Virus record (IMG/VR): IMGVR_UViG_3300032092_000298
Coordinates: 1-21,658 of that record
Length of the DNA stretch: 21,658 nucleotides
Reading direction: 5' to 3' (one strand)
Origin: a virus
Shown: in pieces, positions 1 to 6,368 of the stretch
Layout: each line of letters starts with the position of its first letter
Position numbering within the stretch: position 1 is the stretch's first letter
The notes under the pieces: model-generated
Database searches by the model: none
What the model saw: only the letters and a program-made list of their open reading frames with translations
What the model was told of the DNA's origin: nothing
Translations under genes and position numbers: made by a program

Positions 1-183
1 AGCGACATGGTGATAGGGCTTGAGCGTAATGGACAACATGAAGACCCTCTGGTGAGAAACACTACTCAGCTTAGGGTTTTGAAGAACAGGTATAGTGGCA
101 CTACTGGACCAGCAGGTTGCTTGCTTTACAACAAAATCACAGGACGGATGACTCCTACTGGTGATATCTCTGACGTACTTTGA
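1..183 (+). CDS. Replicative DNA helicase (T7 gp4 / DnaB-type), C-terminal fragment
   Basis: The window opens inside this gene; frame 1 reads 60 residues and stops with TGA at 181-183. The visible end contains a segment of the type IGLERN, then RVLKNRYSGTTGPAG, then YN-x-x-TGR. This pattern is characteristic of the last strands of the RecA-like motor of SF4 helicases (DnaB, T7 gp4), where the basic LKNR-x-SG segment lies close to the C-terminus. The family unwinds DNA at the replication fork as a hexamer. Whether a primase domain is fused at the N-terminus cannot be seen. Its position directly before a DNA polymerase gene supports a replisome role. The family call is good; the exact subtype is inferred. 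Confidence 0.8.
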   Translation, partial: SDMVIGLERNGQHEDPLVRNTTQLRVLKNRYSGTTGPAGCLLYNKITGRMTPTGDISDVL

Positions 184-194
184 AAGGAAACATT

Positions 195-512
195 ATGGAC
201 AGCATTGAATATTGGCAATCCGTTTTAAACAAGCTTGATAAGAAATCATTTAAGGCAATTAATAAAATCAAACCCGTTGTTCATTATTTAGGAACACCTA
301 AGTTTTACTTCAATCACGATGAGTCATTTATCAGGGCAAAGGTTTTTTGTTTAGATCACCCGGAACTTGGGTGTCAGACTATCAATACAAGCATTGTTAT
401 TTCTATCAATGACGATGGGTGTTTTGAAACACTTAACACTTTTTATAAATCAAAACCGTTTGGTGAATCCCCTCTTTCATCTAACGTTGAAGAAATGCTT
501 TGCGCTGCTTAA
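195..512 (+). CDS. Hypothetical phage protein, 105 aa
   Basis: I do not recognise this protein. I place the start at the ATG at 195 because AAGGAA at 184-189 is a good ribosome binding site at normal spacing. A TTG at 180 in the same frame would overlap the helicase stop and lacks such a site. The product is 105 residues and soluble, with no signal peptide or membrane segment and a mixed charged/aromatic composition. The N-terminal third is rich in Lys and aromatic residues, and the C-terminus ends in a short acidic helix-like stretch. It sits between the helicase end and the polymerase (3-base gap to the polymerase), so it may be a replication accessory factor. That is inference from position only. 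Confidence 0.7.
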   Translation: MDSIEYWQSVLNKLDKKSFKAINKIKPVVHYLGTPKFYFNHDESFIRAKVFCLDHPELGCQTINTSIVISINDDGCFETLNTFYKSKPFGESPLSSNVEEMLCAA

Positions 513-515
513 ACT

Positions 516-2621
516 ATGAGTGATTATGTATATGATTTGGAAACCTACCCAAACATCTTTACTTTTTCCGCTATCAAAACAGATGGCAGTGAAAGACAAG
601 TGTTTGAAATGTCTACTCGTAAAAACGAAGCAGACAAAATGTTTTCGTTTCTTGATCGCTTACATGATAATGGTGATCGCTTGGTTGGGTTCAATAATGT
701 AGGGTTTGATTGGCCTGTCGTTAAAGGTTTGCTTGATGTTAGGGATAAGGCTGTCACTGTACCGGGCAAGTCCGTTGCAAACAAAGCCTATCGTTTAGCG
801 CAAGCAATCTTTAACGATCAGAAACAAGCGTTTAAGCCGGTTAAGTCTACAGATATGGTGGAACAGATTGACCTGTTTAAAATCTATCACTTTGATAACG
901 TAGCTAAAGCAACGTCTTTGAAGATGCTTGAGTTTAATATGAAGGTTGATGACATCCGTGATCTGCCTTTTCCACCGGGAACATTATTGACCGATGATGA
1001 AATGGATGTGTTGATTAGTTACAACATGCATGATGTTGATAACACTTTACGTTTCTACCTGTTGTCAATTCCTCTGATTACTTTTAGAGAAGAGTTGACA
1101 AAGAAGTATAAGCGTAGCTTCATGAATCATAACGATACCAAAATTGGTAAAGACTATTTCATTATGCAGCTTGAAAAGTCTATGCCAAATTCTTGTTATA
1201 AAAAGAACAAGGATGGGTCTAGGTCAATCAACCAAACAAAGCGTCCTGTTATTGCTATTAAAGATTGCCTGTTTAGATATTACAACTTTACTCGTCCTGA
1301 GTTCTTAGCAATAGTTAATTGGTTTAATCAACAGCACATCACAGAAACCAAAGGAGTATTCTCTGACATTGAAGAACACTTGCTTGGTGATGTTGCTCAA
1401 TACGCTGACACCATTGTTAAACGTAAGAAGTTTAAAGAGGAGCCAGATCAAGCAGCCTTGATTGACTTCAAGGCTGAGCATCCAATGGGCTGGGTCGAGC
1501 CTAAAGAGTTGAAGGTGAAGAAGAAAGGTGAAACTCAATACAGCTATTGGGGTCATTGGAAAGAAGCAACCAATCTTAATGTTGTAGTTGATGGCTTTCG
1601 TTTCGACTTTGGTACTGGTGGCATTCACGGCAGTGTGCCTCCTTCAATCATTGAAGAAGATTTTGATTACGTGATTGTTGATGCTGACGTTGCTTCTATG
1701 TATCCCAATGTTGCCATCAGTAACAACGTCTATCCAGAACATCTTACTGACGCTTTCTGTACCATCTACAAAGACGTATACGAACAGCGTAAGAGCTATG
1801 CCAAGAACACGGCAGAGAACGCTATGCTTAAGCTGGCATTGAACGGTGTGTATGGTGATAGCAACAACCAGTACAGCCCTTTCTATGACCCTAAGTACAC
1901 AATGACCATTACGATTAATGGGCAGTTGCTGCTTTGTTTGTTGGCTGAAAAGCTTCTTGCCATTAAAGGCTTGAAGATGGTTCAGATAAATACAGACGGT
2001 GTCACTGTGTTGTTGCCTCGTGGTAGTCGTCCTCAATACAATAAAATCTGTGAAGATTGGCAGAAGAGAGTTAACTTACAGCTTGAGTTTGCTGAGTATT
2101 CAAAGATGATTATTCGTGATGTCAATAACTACATTGCCATATACACAAACGGCAAGGTTAAACGCAAGGGCGCTTATCAATACGAAGGGCTAGGTTGGCA
2201 TCAAGATCAAGGTGGTCGTGTCATAGCGATGGCTGCTGAGGCTTCTATTTTGACAGGCGCAGACCTATACGACTTCATCAGCAACCATGAAGACAAGTAC
2301 GACTTCATGCTACGCACTAAGGTGCCTCGTAGCAGCAAGCTTGTTCAAGTGTTTAGTGATGGCACAGAAGTTCAACAACAAAACATCTGTCGTTACTACG
2401 CCTGTAAAACAGGTGGTCAGCTAATCAAAGTTATGCCTGCGCTTTATGCTGGTGATCCTGACAGAAGGCTTAGTGTTGAAAGCGGCTGGGCAATGAAGGT
2501 TTGTAACAACATCAAAGACTTTAGTTACGACATTGATTACGACTACTATGTTGAAGCGGCAAAGAAACTTTTGATAGGATGTGAAGAAACAGTTGCAATT
2601 CCTGAAGACCCCTATGTATAA
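516..2621 (+). CDS. Family B DNA polymerase with 3'-5' proofreading domain
   Basis: This 701-aa protein should copy the phage genome. The N-terminal DnaQ-like exonuclease is complete: Exo I is D7-L-E9, Exo II is N60-x4-D65 in GFNNVGFDW, and Exo III is Y169-NMH-D173. The polymerase motifs are of family B: motif A is D391-VAS-MYPN (391-398), motif B is K439-x3-N443-GVYG, and motif C is N492-T-D494-G. Motif C departs from the usual YxDTDS; the second Asp is kept and the first is Asn. The length suits a compact phage PolB. I see no clear Shine-Dalgarno before the ATG at 516, which lies 3 bases after the previous stop, so translation may be coupled. T7-like phages use a family A enzyme, so its pairing with a T7-type helicase is notable. 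Confidence 0.92.
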   Translation: MSDYVYDLETYPNIFTFSAIKTDGSERQVFEMSTRKNEADKMFSFLDRLHDNGDRLVGFNNVGFDWPVVKGLLDVRDKAVTVPGKSVANKAYRLAQAIFNDQKQAFKPVKSTDMVEQIDLFKIYHFDNVAKATSLKMLEFNMKVDDIRDLPFPPGTLLTDDEMDVLISYNMHDVDNTLRFYLLSIPLITFREELTKKYKRSFMNHNDTKIGKDYFIMQLEKSMPNSCYKKNKDGSRSINQTKRPVIAIKDCLFRYYNFTRPEFLAIVNWFNQQHITETKGVFSDIEEHLLGDVAQYADTIVKRKKFKEEPDQAALIDFKAEHPMGWVEPKELKVKKKGETQYSYWGHWKEATNLNVVVDGFRFDFGTGGIHGSVPPSIIEEDFDYVIVDADVASMYPNVAISNNVYPEHLTDAFCTIYKDVYEQRKSYAKNTAENAMLKLALNGVYGDSNNQYSPFYDPKYTMTITINGQLLLCLLAEKLLAIKGLKMVQINTDGVTVLLPRGSRPQYNKICEDWQKRVNLQLEFAEYSKMIIRDVNNYIAIYTNGKVKRKGAYQYEGLGWHQDQGGRVIAMAAEASILTGADLYDFISNHEDKYDFMLRTKVPRSSKLVQVFSDGTEVQQQNICRYYACKTGGQLIKVMPALYAGDPDRRLSVESGWAMKVCNNIKDFSYDIDYDYYVEAAKKLLIGCEETVAIPEDPYV

Positions 2622-2622
2622 T
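2593..2622 (+). promoter_or_regulatory. Possible sigma70-like promoter before the SSB gene
   Basis: TTGCAA at 2593-2598 and a perfect TATAAT at 2617-2622 are separated by 18 bases. They overlap the last codons and stop of the polymerase gene. Transcription would start near 2629 and include the hairpin at 2655-2675 in the leader of the SSB gene. The -35 is only 4 of 6, so this is a prediction. Confidence 0.4.
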
Positions 2623-2654
2623 CCATTGCTTGTTATGTTTAACAAGACGGCATA

Positions 2655-2680
2655 GATGGCCCCGATAGCGCCATCATTTT
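2655..2680 (+). terminator. Hairpin between polymerase and SSB genes (weak terminator or leader structure)
   Basis: GATGGC (2655-2660) pairs perfectly with GCCATC (2670-2675) around a 9-base loop, followed by ATTTTC. The 6-bp stem and short U run make a weak terminator at best. It may instead be a leader or mRNA-stability structure, since a promoter-like element lies just upstream. Confidence 0.4.
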
Positions 2681-2693
2681 CAAAAGGAACTCT

Positions 2694-3104
2694 ATGAGTG
2701 AAGATAAAAAACGAGTGAAGATTAAGGCAACCATCTACTGGTGCTTTCATAATAAGCTGAATGAGATGGCTGGTAAATACACAGTTGATCTTTGCAACTT
2801 GTCTGAAGCTGCCGTAACTGCTTTGGAAGAAATGGGAATCAGTGTTCAATCAAATGATAAGCATCCAGAAAAAGGAATGTATATCACTTGTAAGTCACAA
2901 AATCCGATTCGCATTTTCGATAACGATGGTGACGAAATTACAGAAGAGATTGGTAATGGCAGTCTTGCCAAAGCTATGATTGGTTCTTACGCTTGGACTT
3001 ATAAAAACAAGAAAGGTACTAGTCCCTCCATTGGCAAGTTGATCGTCACCAACTTGGTTGAGTATGGTGGTGGTGGTGACATTAACGAAGATGAGGCCCT
3101 TTAA
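2694..3104 (+). CDS. Single-stranded DNA-binding protein, phage type
   Basis: This 136-aa protein has the hallmarks of a phage SSB. It has a basic N-terminus (KKRVKIKA), an alternating hydrophobic core compatible with an OB fold, a conserved-looking segment NPIRIFDNDGDEI near residue 70-85, and a lysine-rich/aromatic stretch (WTYKNKKGTSPSIGKL). A glycine linker (GGGG) leads to an acidic tail, DINEDEAL. Such acidic tails recruit replication partners in SSBs and in T7 gp2.5. The start ATG at 2694 has AAGGA about 8 bases upstream. The gene lies between the polymerase and the exonuclease, as expected for a replication module. The OB-fold assignment is from pattern memory, not a search. Confidence 0.72.
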   Translation: MSEDKKRVKIKATIYWCFHNKLNEMAGKYTVDLCNLSEAAVTALEEMGISVQSNDKHPEKGMYITCKSQNPIRIFDNDGDEITEEIGNGSLAKAMIGSYAWTYKNKKGTSPSIGKLIVTNLVEYGGGGDINEDEAL

Positions 3105-3105
3105 A

Positions 3106-3291
3106 ATGAACGAACTTAAACTTACTTTTACCCTGTCGCTTGATCAAGCAAACCTTGTTATGGCTGCTCTAGGCAAACTGCCTTATGAAGCCTCAGCCAG
3201 TGTGATTGCTTTGCTGCAGCAGCAAGCTGATCCACAAGTTAAGGAAGCACAAGCCAACCACAGCCGCGCCCTTGAGCCTATTGCTGACTGA
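3106..3291 (+). CDS. Small conserved phage protein, 61 aa
   Basis: The start at ATG 3106 directly follows the SSB stop; an earlier in-frame start at 3058 would lie inside the SSB gene and is unlikely. The 61-residue product opens with a beta-like stretch (LKLTFTLSLDQANLV), followed by a helix with LGKLPYEASASVIALLQQQADPQ. Short proteins of this type, with an LPY-x-x-(A/V) segment and a QA-(D/E)-P-Q tail, recur next to replication genes in tailed phages; their function is unknown. The stop TGA shares its A with the start of the exonuclease gene (TGATG), implying translational coupling. Confidence 0.72.
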   Translation: MNELKLTFTLSLDQANLVMAALGKLPYEASASVIALLQQQADPQVKEAQANHSRALEPIAD

Positions 3292-4013
3292 TGATTGCAT
3301 TGCTGGACGCCGACATACTGGCTTACCGCATTGCCTTTGCCTGCAAGGATGAAAAGGTTAACGCTGCTAGGCTCAGACTTAGTAGCTACATCATTGACAT
3401 CCTTGCACTTAAAGTAGATCGAACATACACAGATTGCTTTGTTGATGATTGGAAACTCTACATTACGGGCAAAGGAAACTTTCGTGAACAGCTTGCAATA
3501 ACGGCTCCGTATAAAGGAAACAGAACAGCGCCTAAACCAGAACACCATCAGGCTATGCGTGATTGGTTGTTGAAGGAATGGAACGCTATCAATGTTCAGG
3601 GCAGTGAAGCAGACGATGCCATTGCCACTGAAGCAACAAAGCTTGGTGCAGGCAACTGCATCATGGTGAGCGTTGACAAAGACTTTGATCAGATACCGGG
3701 ATGGCATTACAACTTTGTCAAAGACATTGGATACTATGTCACTGAAGAAGAAGGATTGCTATCGTTCTATAAGCAAATACTGACAGGCGATGACGCTGAC
3801 AACATCAAAGGAATATATGGCATTGGCCCAGCGAAAGCTGGAAAGATGCTAGCAGAAACTGATAATGATGAGTTGGCAATGTGGCAAGTTTGTTTAGATG
3901 CTTATGAAGGTAATGATGATAGGGTTCTTGAAAACGCTAGACTGCTTTGGCTTAGAAGGTATGATAATGAATTGTGGGTTCCACCAACATTAAGGATTGA
4001 TAATGGAAATTGA
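3291..4013 (+). CDS. 5'-3' exonuclease (FEN/T7 gp6-type)
   Basis: This 240-aa protein is a PIN/FEN-superfamily nuclease. The metal-binding acidic residues appear in the family order: D6-A-D8 at the N-terminus, E106-A-D108-D109 in GSEADDAIA, D129-K-D131-FD in SVDKDFDQ, and D167-D-A-D170-N in TGDDADNIKG. The last is followed by a helix-hairpin-helix GI-x-GIGPAKA that binds duplex DNA. In T7-like phages such enzymes remove RNA primers and degrade host DNA for nucleotide recycling. Its length is close to that of other phage single-domain exonucleases. The start overlaps the previous stop by one base. Confidence 0.9.
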   Translation: MIALLDADILAYRIAFACKDEKVNAARLRLSSYIIDILALKVDRTYTDCFVDDWKLYITGKGNFREQLAITAPYKGNRTAPKPEHHQAMRDWLLKEWNAINVQGSEADDAIATEATKLGAGNCIMVSVDKDFDQIPGWHYNFVKDIGYYVTEEEGLLSFYKQILTGDDADNIKGIYGIGPAKAGKMLAETDNDELAMWQVCLDAYEGNDDRVLENARLLWLRRYDNELWVPPTLRIDNGN

Positions 4014-4338
4014 AATTAAACCAAACGATGTGATGATTGTCTTTCGCCCTATGGGTGTTGAGGATGGTGCTTGGGATGGCAATTACAGCATTGCTATTAG
4101 TGCTATTGGACCTTTAACATTGTCAGAAGACGATGTTGGTAAACTAATTTCATCTGCAATGATGACAGCAGCTTGTACTAAACTGCTTGAGACAGATAAT
4201 GAATTGGTTGAAAGAGCAGCTAAGCATTGCGAAGAATCTTTTGGCAACATGGAAGAAGCCATTGCCATTCCGATCAATGTTTATGACAAAGGTCATTCAT
4301 TGAGTAAAGATACTGAAACAGTTGGTGGTATGCAGTGA
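4003..4338 (+). CDS. Hypothetical phage protein, 111 aa
   Basis: I do not recognise this protein. The ATG at 4003 is preferred over a TTG at 3997 because TAAGGA at 3991-3996 is well placed as its ribosome binding site. It overlaps the exonuclease C-terminus by 11 bases. The product is acidic, with an N-terminal beta-like part (IEIKPNDVMIVFRP) and a central helical part containing a short Ala/Met-rich stretch (SSAMMTAACTKLLE). There is no membrane segment or catalytic motif that I can see. The stop overlaps the next start by one base (TGATG), so it belongs to the same coupled operon of nucleic-acid enzymes. Confidence 0.7.
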   Translation: MEIEIKPNDVMIVFRPMGVEDGAWDGNYSIAISAIGPLTLSEDDVGKLISSAMMTAACTKLLETDNELVERAAKHCEESFGNMEEAIAIPINVYDKGHSLSKDTETVGGMQ

Positions 4339-4697
4339 TGACTGAATCTCCTTTCATAACAGAACAGCAGCGTCTTCATGACTACGTTGATAAAATTAAT
4401 CAAGCTGAGGGAGTCGGTGTCAAATATGACGGTGGAAAACCTCAATGGAGTTTGATGCCTTGGGATGCACTCACTGAAGTTGTTGATGTATTGACATACG
4501 GTGCAAAGAAATATTCTTCAGACAATTGGAAGATTGTTCCTAACGCTCGTCAGCGATACATCGACGCAGGCTTTCGCCACTTCACTGCCTATGCTGCTGG
4601 TGAGAAAAACGATAGAGAGACTGACATGAACCACCTCGCTCATGCCATGTGCTGCATGTTGTTTCTTCTTGCCTTTGATAAGGATGGAATTAAATGA
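4338..4697 (+). CDS. dATP/dGTP diphosphohydrolase-like protein (DUF5664 / MazZ N-terminal type)
   Basis: This 119-aa protein matches the pattern I associate with DUF5664, renamed after phage MazZ: KYDGGKPQWSLMPWDAL (residues 29-45), then LTYGAKKY (52-59), then a helix with F-RHFTAYAAGE and a final HLAHAMCCMLFLLAF helix. The Glu, His and Asp residues on the helices would coordinate metal and nucleotide in an all-alpha NTP pyrophosphatase fold. In Z-genome phages MazZ removes dATP and dGTP, but PurZ and DatZ are not in this window, so a general pool-control role is as likely. The start at 4338 shares its A with the previous stop; a GTG at 4335 is less likely. Confidence 0.75.
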   Translation: MTESPFITEQQRLHDYVDKINQAEGVGVKYDGGKPQWSLMPWDALTEVVDVLTYGAKKYSSDNWKIVPNARQRYIDAGFRHFTAYAAGEKNDRETDMNHLAHAMCCMLFLLAFDKDGIK

Positions 4698-4867
4698 TTA
4701 CAGTAAACGTAACCATTGCTGCTGAGTTCGACGGTGTTGAAAAAGATTATGAAAACCATGATGATTTTCTAGACGCTGTTGTTGCTCATGTGCAATATGG
4801 CCTTGATCGACTTGATGTTATCTCCGTTGTCTATAGCGACAAGTCTGTACAATCACATTTGCTTTAA
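4694..4867 (+). CDS. Small hypothetical protein, 57 aa
   Basis: A short reading frame fills the gap between the DUF5664-type gene and the HNH gene. It overlaps the former (ATGA at 4694-4697) and shares one base with the latter (TAATG at 4865-4869). The product is acidic, beginning with a beta-like MITVNVTIAAEF and ending in DVISVVYSDKSVQSHLL, without membrane segment or recognisable motif. Exact stop/start sharing at both ends is the main evidence that it is translated. Function unknown. Confidence 0.65.
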   Translation: MITVNVTIAAEFDGVEKDYENHDDFLDAVVAHVQYGLDRLDVISVVYSDKSVQSHLL

Positions 4868-5235
4868 TGAGAAACGGTGGTGAATGGACAGAGGCTAGAT
4901 TCAGAAGCTTTGTAACATCGTCACTAAGGGCTGCTTCTCGTAGGTGGCCTGTGAAGTTTAAAGCACTGAAGGAAGCTTTTGTTGGTCGTAAGACTAATAA
5001 CAAAACTGGAAAGCTTGCTATGCATTACAAATGCGTTAGCTGTAATAAACATTTTGTAGCTGCTGATGTTCAGGTTGATCATATATCTCCAGTGGTAGAC
5101 CCCGTAAAAGGTTTCTTAAGCTGGGATGTTTATATAGACAATTTGTTTTGTGAACTGAATAACCTACAAATTTTGTGCCAGCCCTGCCATAAAAAAAAGA
5201 CGGCAGAAGAAAAACTGATGAGGAAAAAGAAATGA
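4867..5235 (+). CDS. HNH endonuclease, zinc-finger type
   Basis: This 122-aa protein has a complete HNH core: a zinc knuckle C56-VS-C59, the first catalytic histidine in V70-D71-H72-I73, an Asn in the ELNNLQ segment (98-99), and C104-QP-C107-H108-KKKT. The Arg/Trp-rich N-terminus (RFRSFVTSSLRAASRRWP) is typical of a widespread small phage HNH family found among replication genes of T7-like and related phages. It probably nicks or cuts DNA; whether it acts on host DNA, on branched recombination intermediates or as a free-standing homing enzyme is not known. Its start and stop overlap the neighbours, so it appears to be an operon member, not an insertion. Confidence 0.87.
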   Translation: MRNGGEWTEARFRSFVTSSLRAASRRWPVKFKALKEAFVGRKTNNKTGKLAMHYKCVSCNKHFVAADVQVDHISPVVDPVKGFLSWDVYIDNLFCELNNLQILCQPCHKKKTAEEKLMRKKK

Positions 5236-5402
5236 ATTTTATAGGAATGCTAACTCTACTGTTTATTGGACTTAAACTTACAGCAGTTATTGATTGGAGT
5301 TGGTGGTTTGTGTTGATGCCGTTGTATGTGTCTGTTTCATTGCCATTTTTGTTTTTTATTATGGGTTTTATTTATCGTCTAACTTATAAGAAAAAGAAAT
5401 GA
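5232..5402 (+). CDS. Small membrane protein (transmembrane Fragile-X-F type)
   Basis: A 56-aa product with two hydrophobic segments: residues about 3-18 and about 25-48, separated by VIDWSWWFVL, with a basic cytoplasmic-type tail (YRLTYKKKK). The pattern LKLT-x-VIDWSWWFVLMPL is one I recall from short phage proteins annotated as transmembrane Fragile-X-F; the function of that family is unknown. The start overlaps the HNH stop (ATGA) and its own stop overlaps the RNA ligase start (ATGA at 5399-5402). It could be a host-membrane modulator, but nothing in the sequence proves this. Confidence 0.7.
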   Translation: MNFIGMLTLLFIGLKLTAVIDWSWWFVLMPLYVSVSLPFLFFIMGFIYRLTYKKKK

Positions 5403-6295
5403 GCCTCTTAAAATACCCACATCTTGAACGGTTTGGCACCACTGAAGTAGAAGCCATTGAGGTAGGGACAGCCTATGTGTTTCCTAAACTTGATGGTACT
5501 AATGCCAGTGTATGGGCAGCGGAAGACTACTCAATCAAAGCAGGTAGTCGTAACCGTGAGCTAAGCCTTGACTCAGATAATGCTGGCTTCTATGCTGCTA
5601 TGCTGCAGGATAAACAAGTTGGTGCTTATCTACTTGAGTATCCCTATCACATCCTGTACGGTGAATGGCTTGTGCCACATACGGTGAAGACCTATGTTGA
5701 CACTGCTTGGCGAAAGTTCTATGTGTTTGATGTGTTTAATAAACTCACCAGCCAGTTCATTCCTTTCACTGAGTATGAAGAAAGACTTAAGGCATATGGT
5801 CTTAAATACCTAGCTCCCATTGCCATCATTAAGAACGGTGACCTTGATGTCTTTACAAAATGCCTTGAGAAGAACACGGTGTTGATTAAAGACGGTGAAG
5901 GTGTTGGTGAAGGCATTGTCATTAAGAACTATGACTATGTGAATAGGTATGGCAGGGTTACATGGGCTAAGCTAGTCACTAACGAATTCAAAGACAAGCA
6001 CCATAAAGAAATGGGAGCGCCTTTGATTGGTTGTGAAATTGTTGAAGAAAAGATTGTTAATAAACTTGTAACTGAATCACTAGTTGATAAGGTGGTTGCA
6101 AAGATTATTACTAGCAACGATGGTGTTTGGTCTAGCAAAAATATTCCTCAACTAATTGGCACAGTCTTTTACGACTTAGTTAGAGAAGACATTTGGACAA
6201 TGGTTAAAGACTTTAAGAACCCAACAATTAATTTCAAAACCCTAAGCCACTACACTACAGCAAAAATTAAAGAACTACGAAAGGATTTATTTTAA
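5399..6295 (+). CDS. RNA ligase, Rnl2-like nucleotidyltransferase
   Basis: This 298-aa protein belongs to the covalent nucleotidyltransferase (ATP-dependent ligase) superfamily. Motif I is K30-L-D32-G33-TN, with K30 the expected AMP-accepting lysine. A GSRNREL segment follows (motif Ia-like), then LYGEWLVPH and FYVFDVF (motif III region), EGIVIKNYDY (motif IV) and WAKLVTNEFK (motif V). The C-terminal ~90 residues form a helical extension typical of Rnl2-like enzymes. Such ligases seal nicks in RNA, for example to repair tRNAs cut by host anti-phage nucleases. No polynucleotide kinase partner is visible nearby. It is the last gene of the coupled operon and is followed by a terminator at 6325-6348. 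Confidence 0.85.
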   Translation: MSLLKYPHLERFGTTEVEAIEVGTAYVFPKLDGTNASVWAAEDYSIKAGSRNRELSLDSDNAGFYAAMLQDKQVGAYLLEYPYHILYGEWLVPHTVKTYVDTAWRKFYVFDVFNKLTSQFIPFTEYEERLKAYGLKYLAPIAIIKNGDLDVFTKCLEKNTVLIKDGEGVGEGIVIKNYDYVNRYGRVTWAKLVTNEFKDKHHKEMGAPLIGCEIVEEKIVNKLVTESLVDKVVAKIITSNDGVWSSKNIPQLIGTVFYDLVREDIWTMVKDFKNPTINFKTLSHYTTAKIKELRKDLF

Positions 6296-6306
6296 TGAAT
6301 AAATAG

Positions 6307-6312
6307 TATAAC
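6307..6312 (+). promoter_or_regulatory. Possible -10 element upstream of the reductase gene
   Basis: TATAAC at 6307-6312 lies in the short gap after the RNA ligase, 13 bases before a terminator hairpin. I find no convincing -35 at the usual distance, so a host-type promoter here is weakly supported. A transcript from it would have to pass the terminator to reach the reductase. Confidence 0.2.
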
Positions 6313-6324
6313 TGCCATCCCTTC

Positions 6325-6348
6325 AAGGAGCCTGTGCGCTCCTTTTTT
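6325..6348 (+). terminator. Rho-independent terminator after the RNA ligase
   Basis: AAGGAGC (6325-6331) pairs perfectly with GCTCCTT (6338-6344) around a 6-base loop, followed by a run of six T (6343-6348). This is a textbook terminator and closes the replication operon. Confidence 0.88.
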
Positions 6349-6368
6349 AATTTAACCAAGGAAACTTA

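Noticed and set aside
1305-2036. - strand open frames of 107 and 130 codons inside the polymerase gene
   Set aside because: The + strand frame has all polymerase and exonuclease motifs; the reverse frames have no recognisable feature or start signal.
3058-3105. Upstream ATG for the 61-aa gene
   Set aside because: It would give a 16-residue Val-rich extension inside the SSB coding region; the ATG at 3106, right after the SSB stop, is simpler.
4338-4697. Claim that this phage has a fully 2-aminoadenine (Z) genome
   Set aside because: Only a MazZ-like gene is seen; PurZ, DatZ and the Z-preferring polymerase type are absent from the window.
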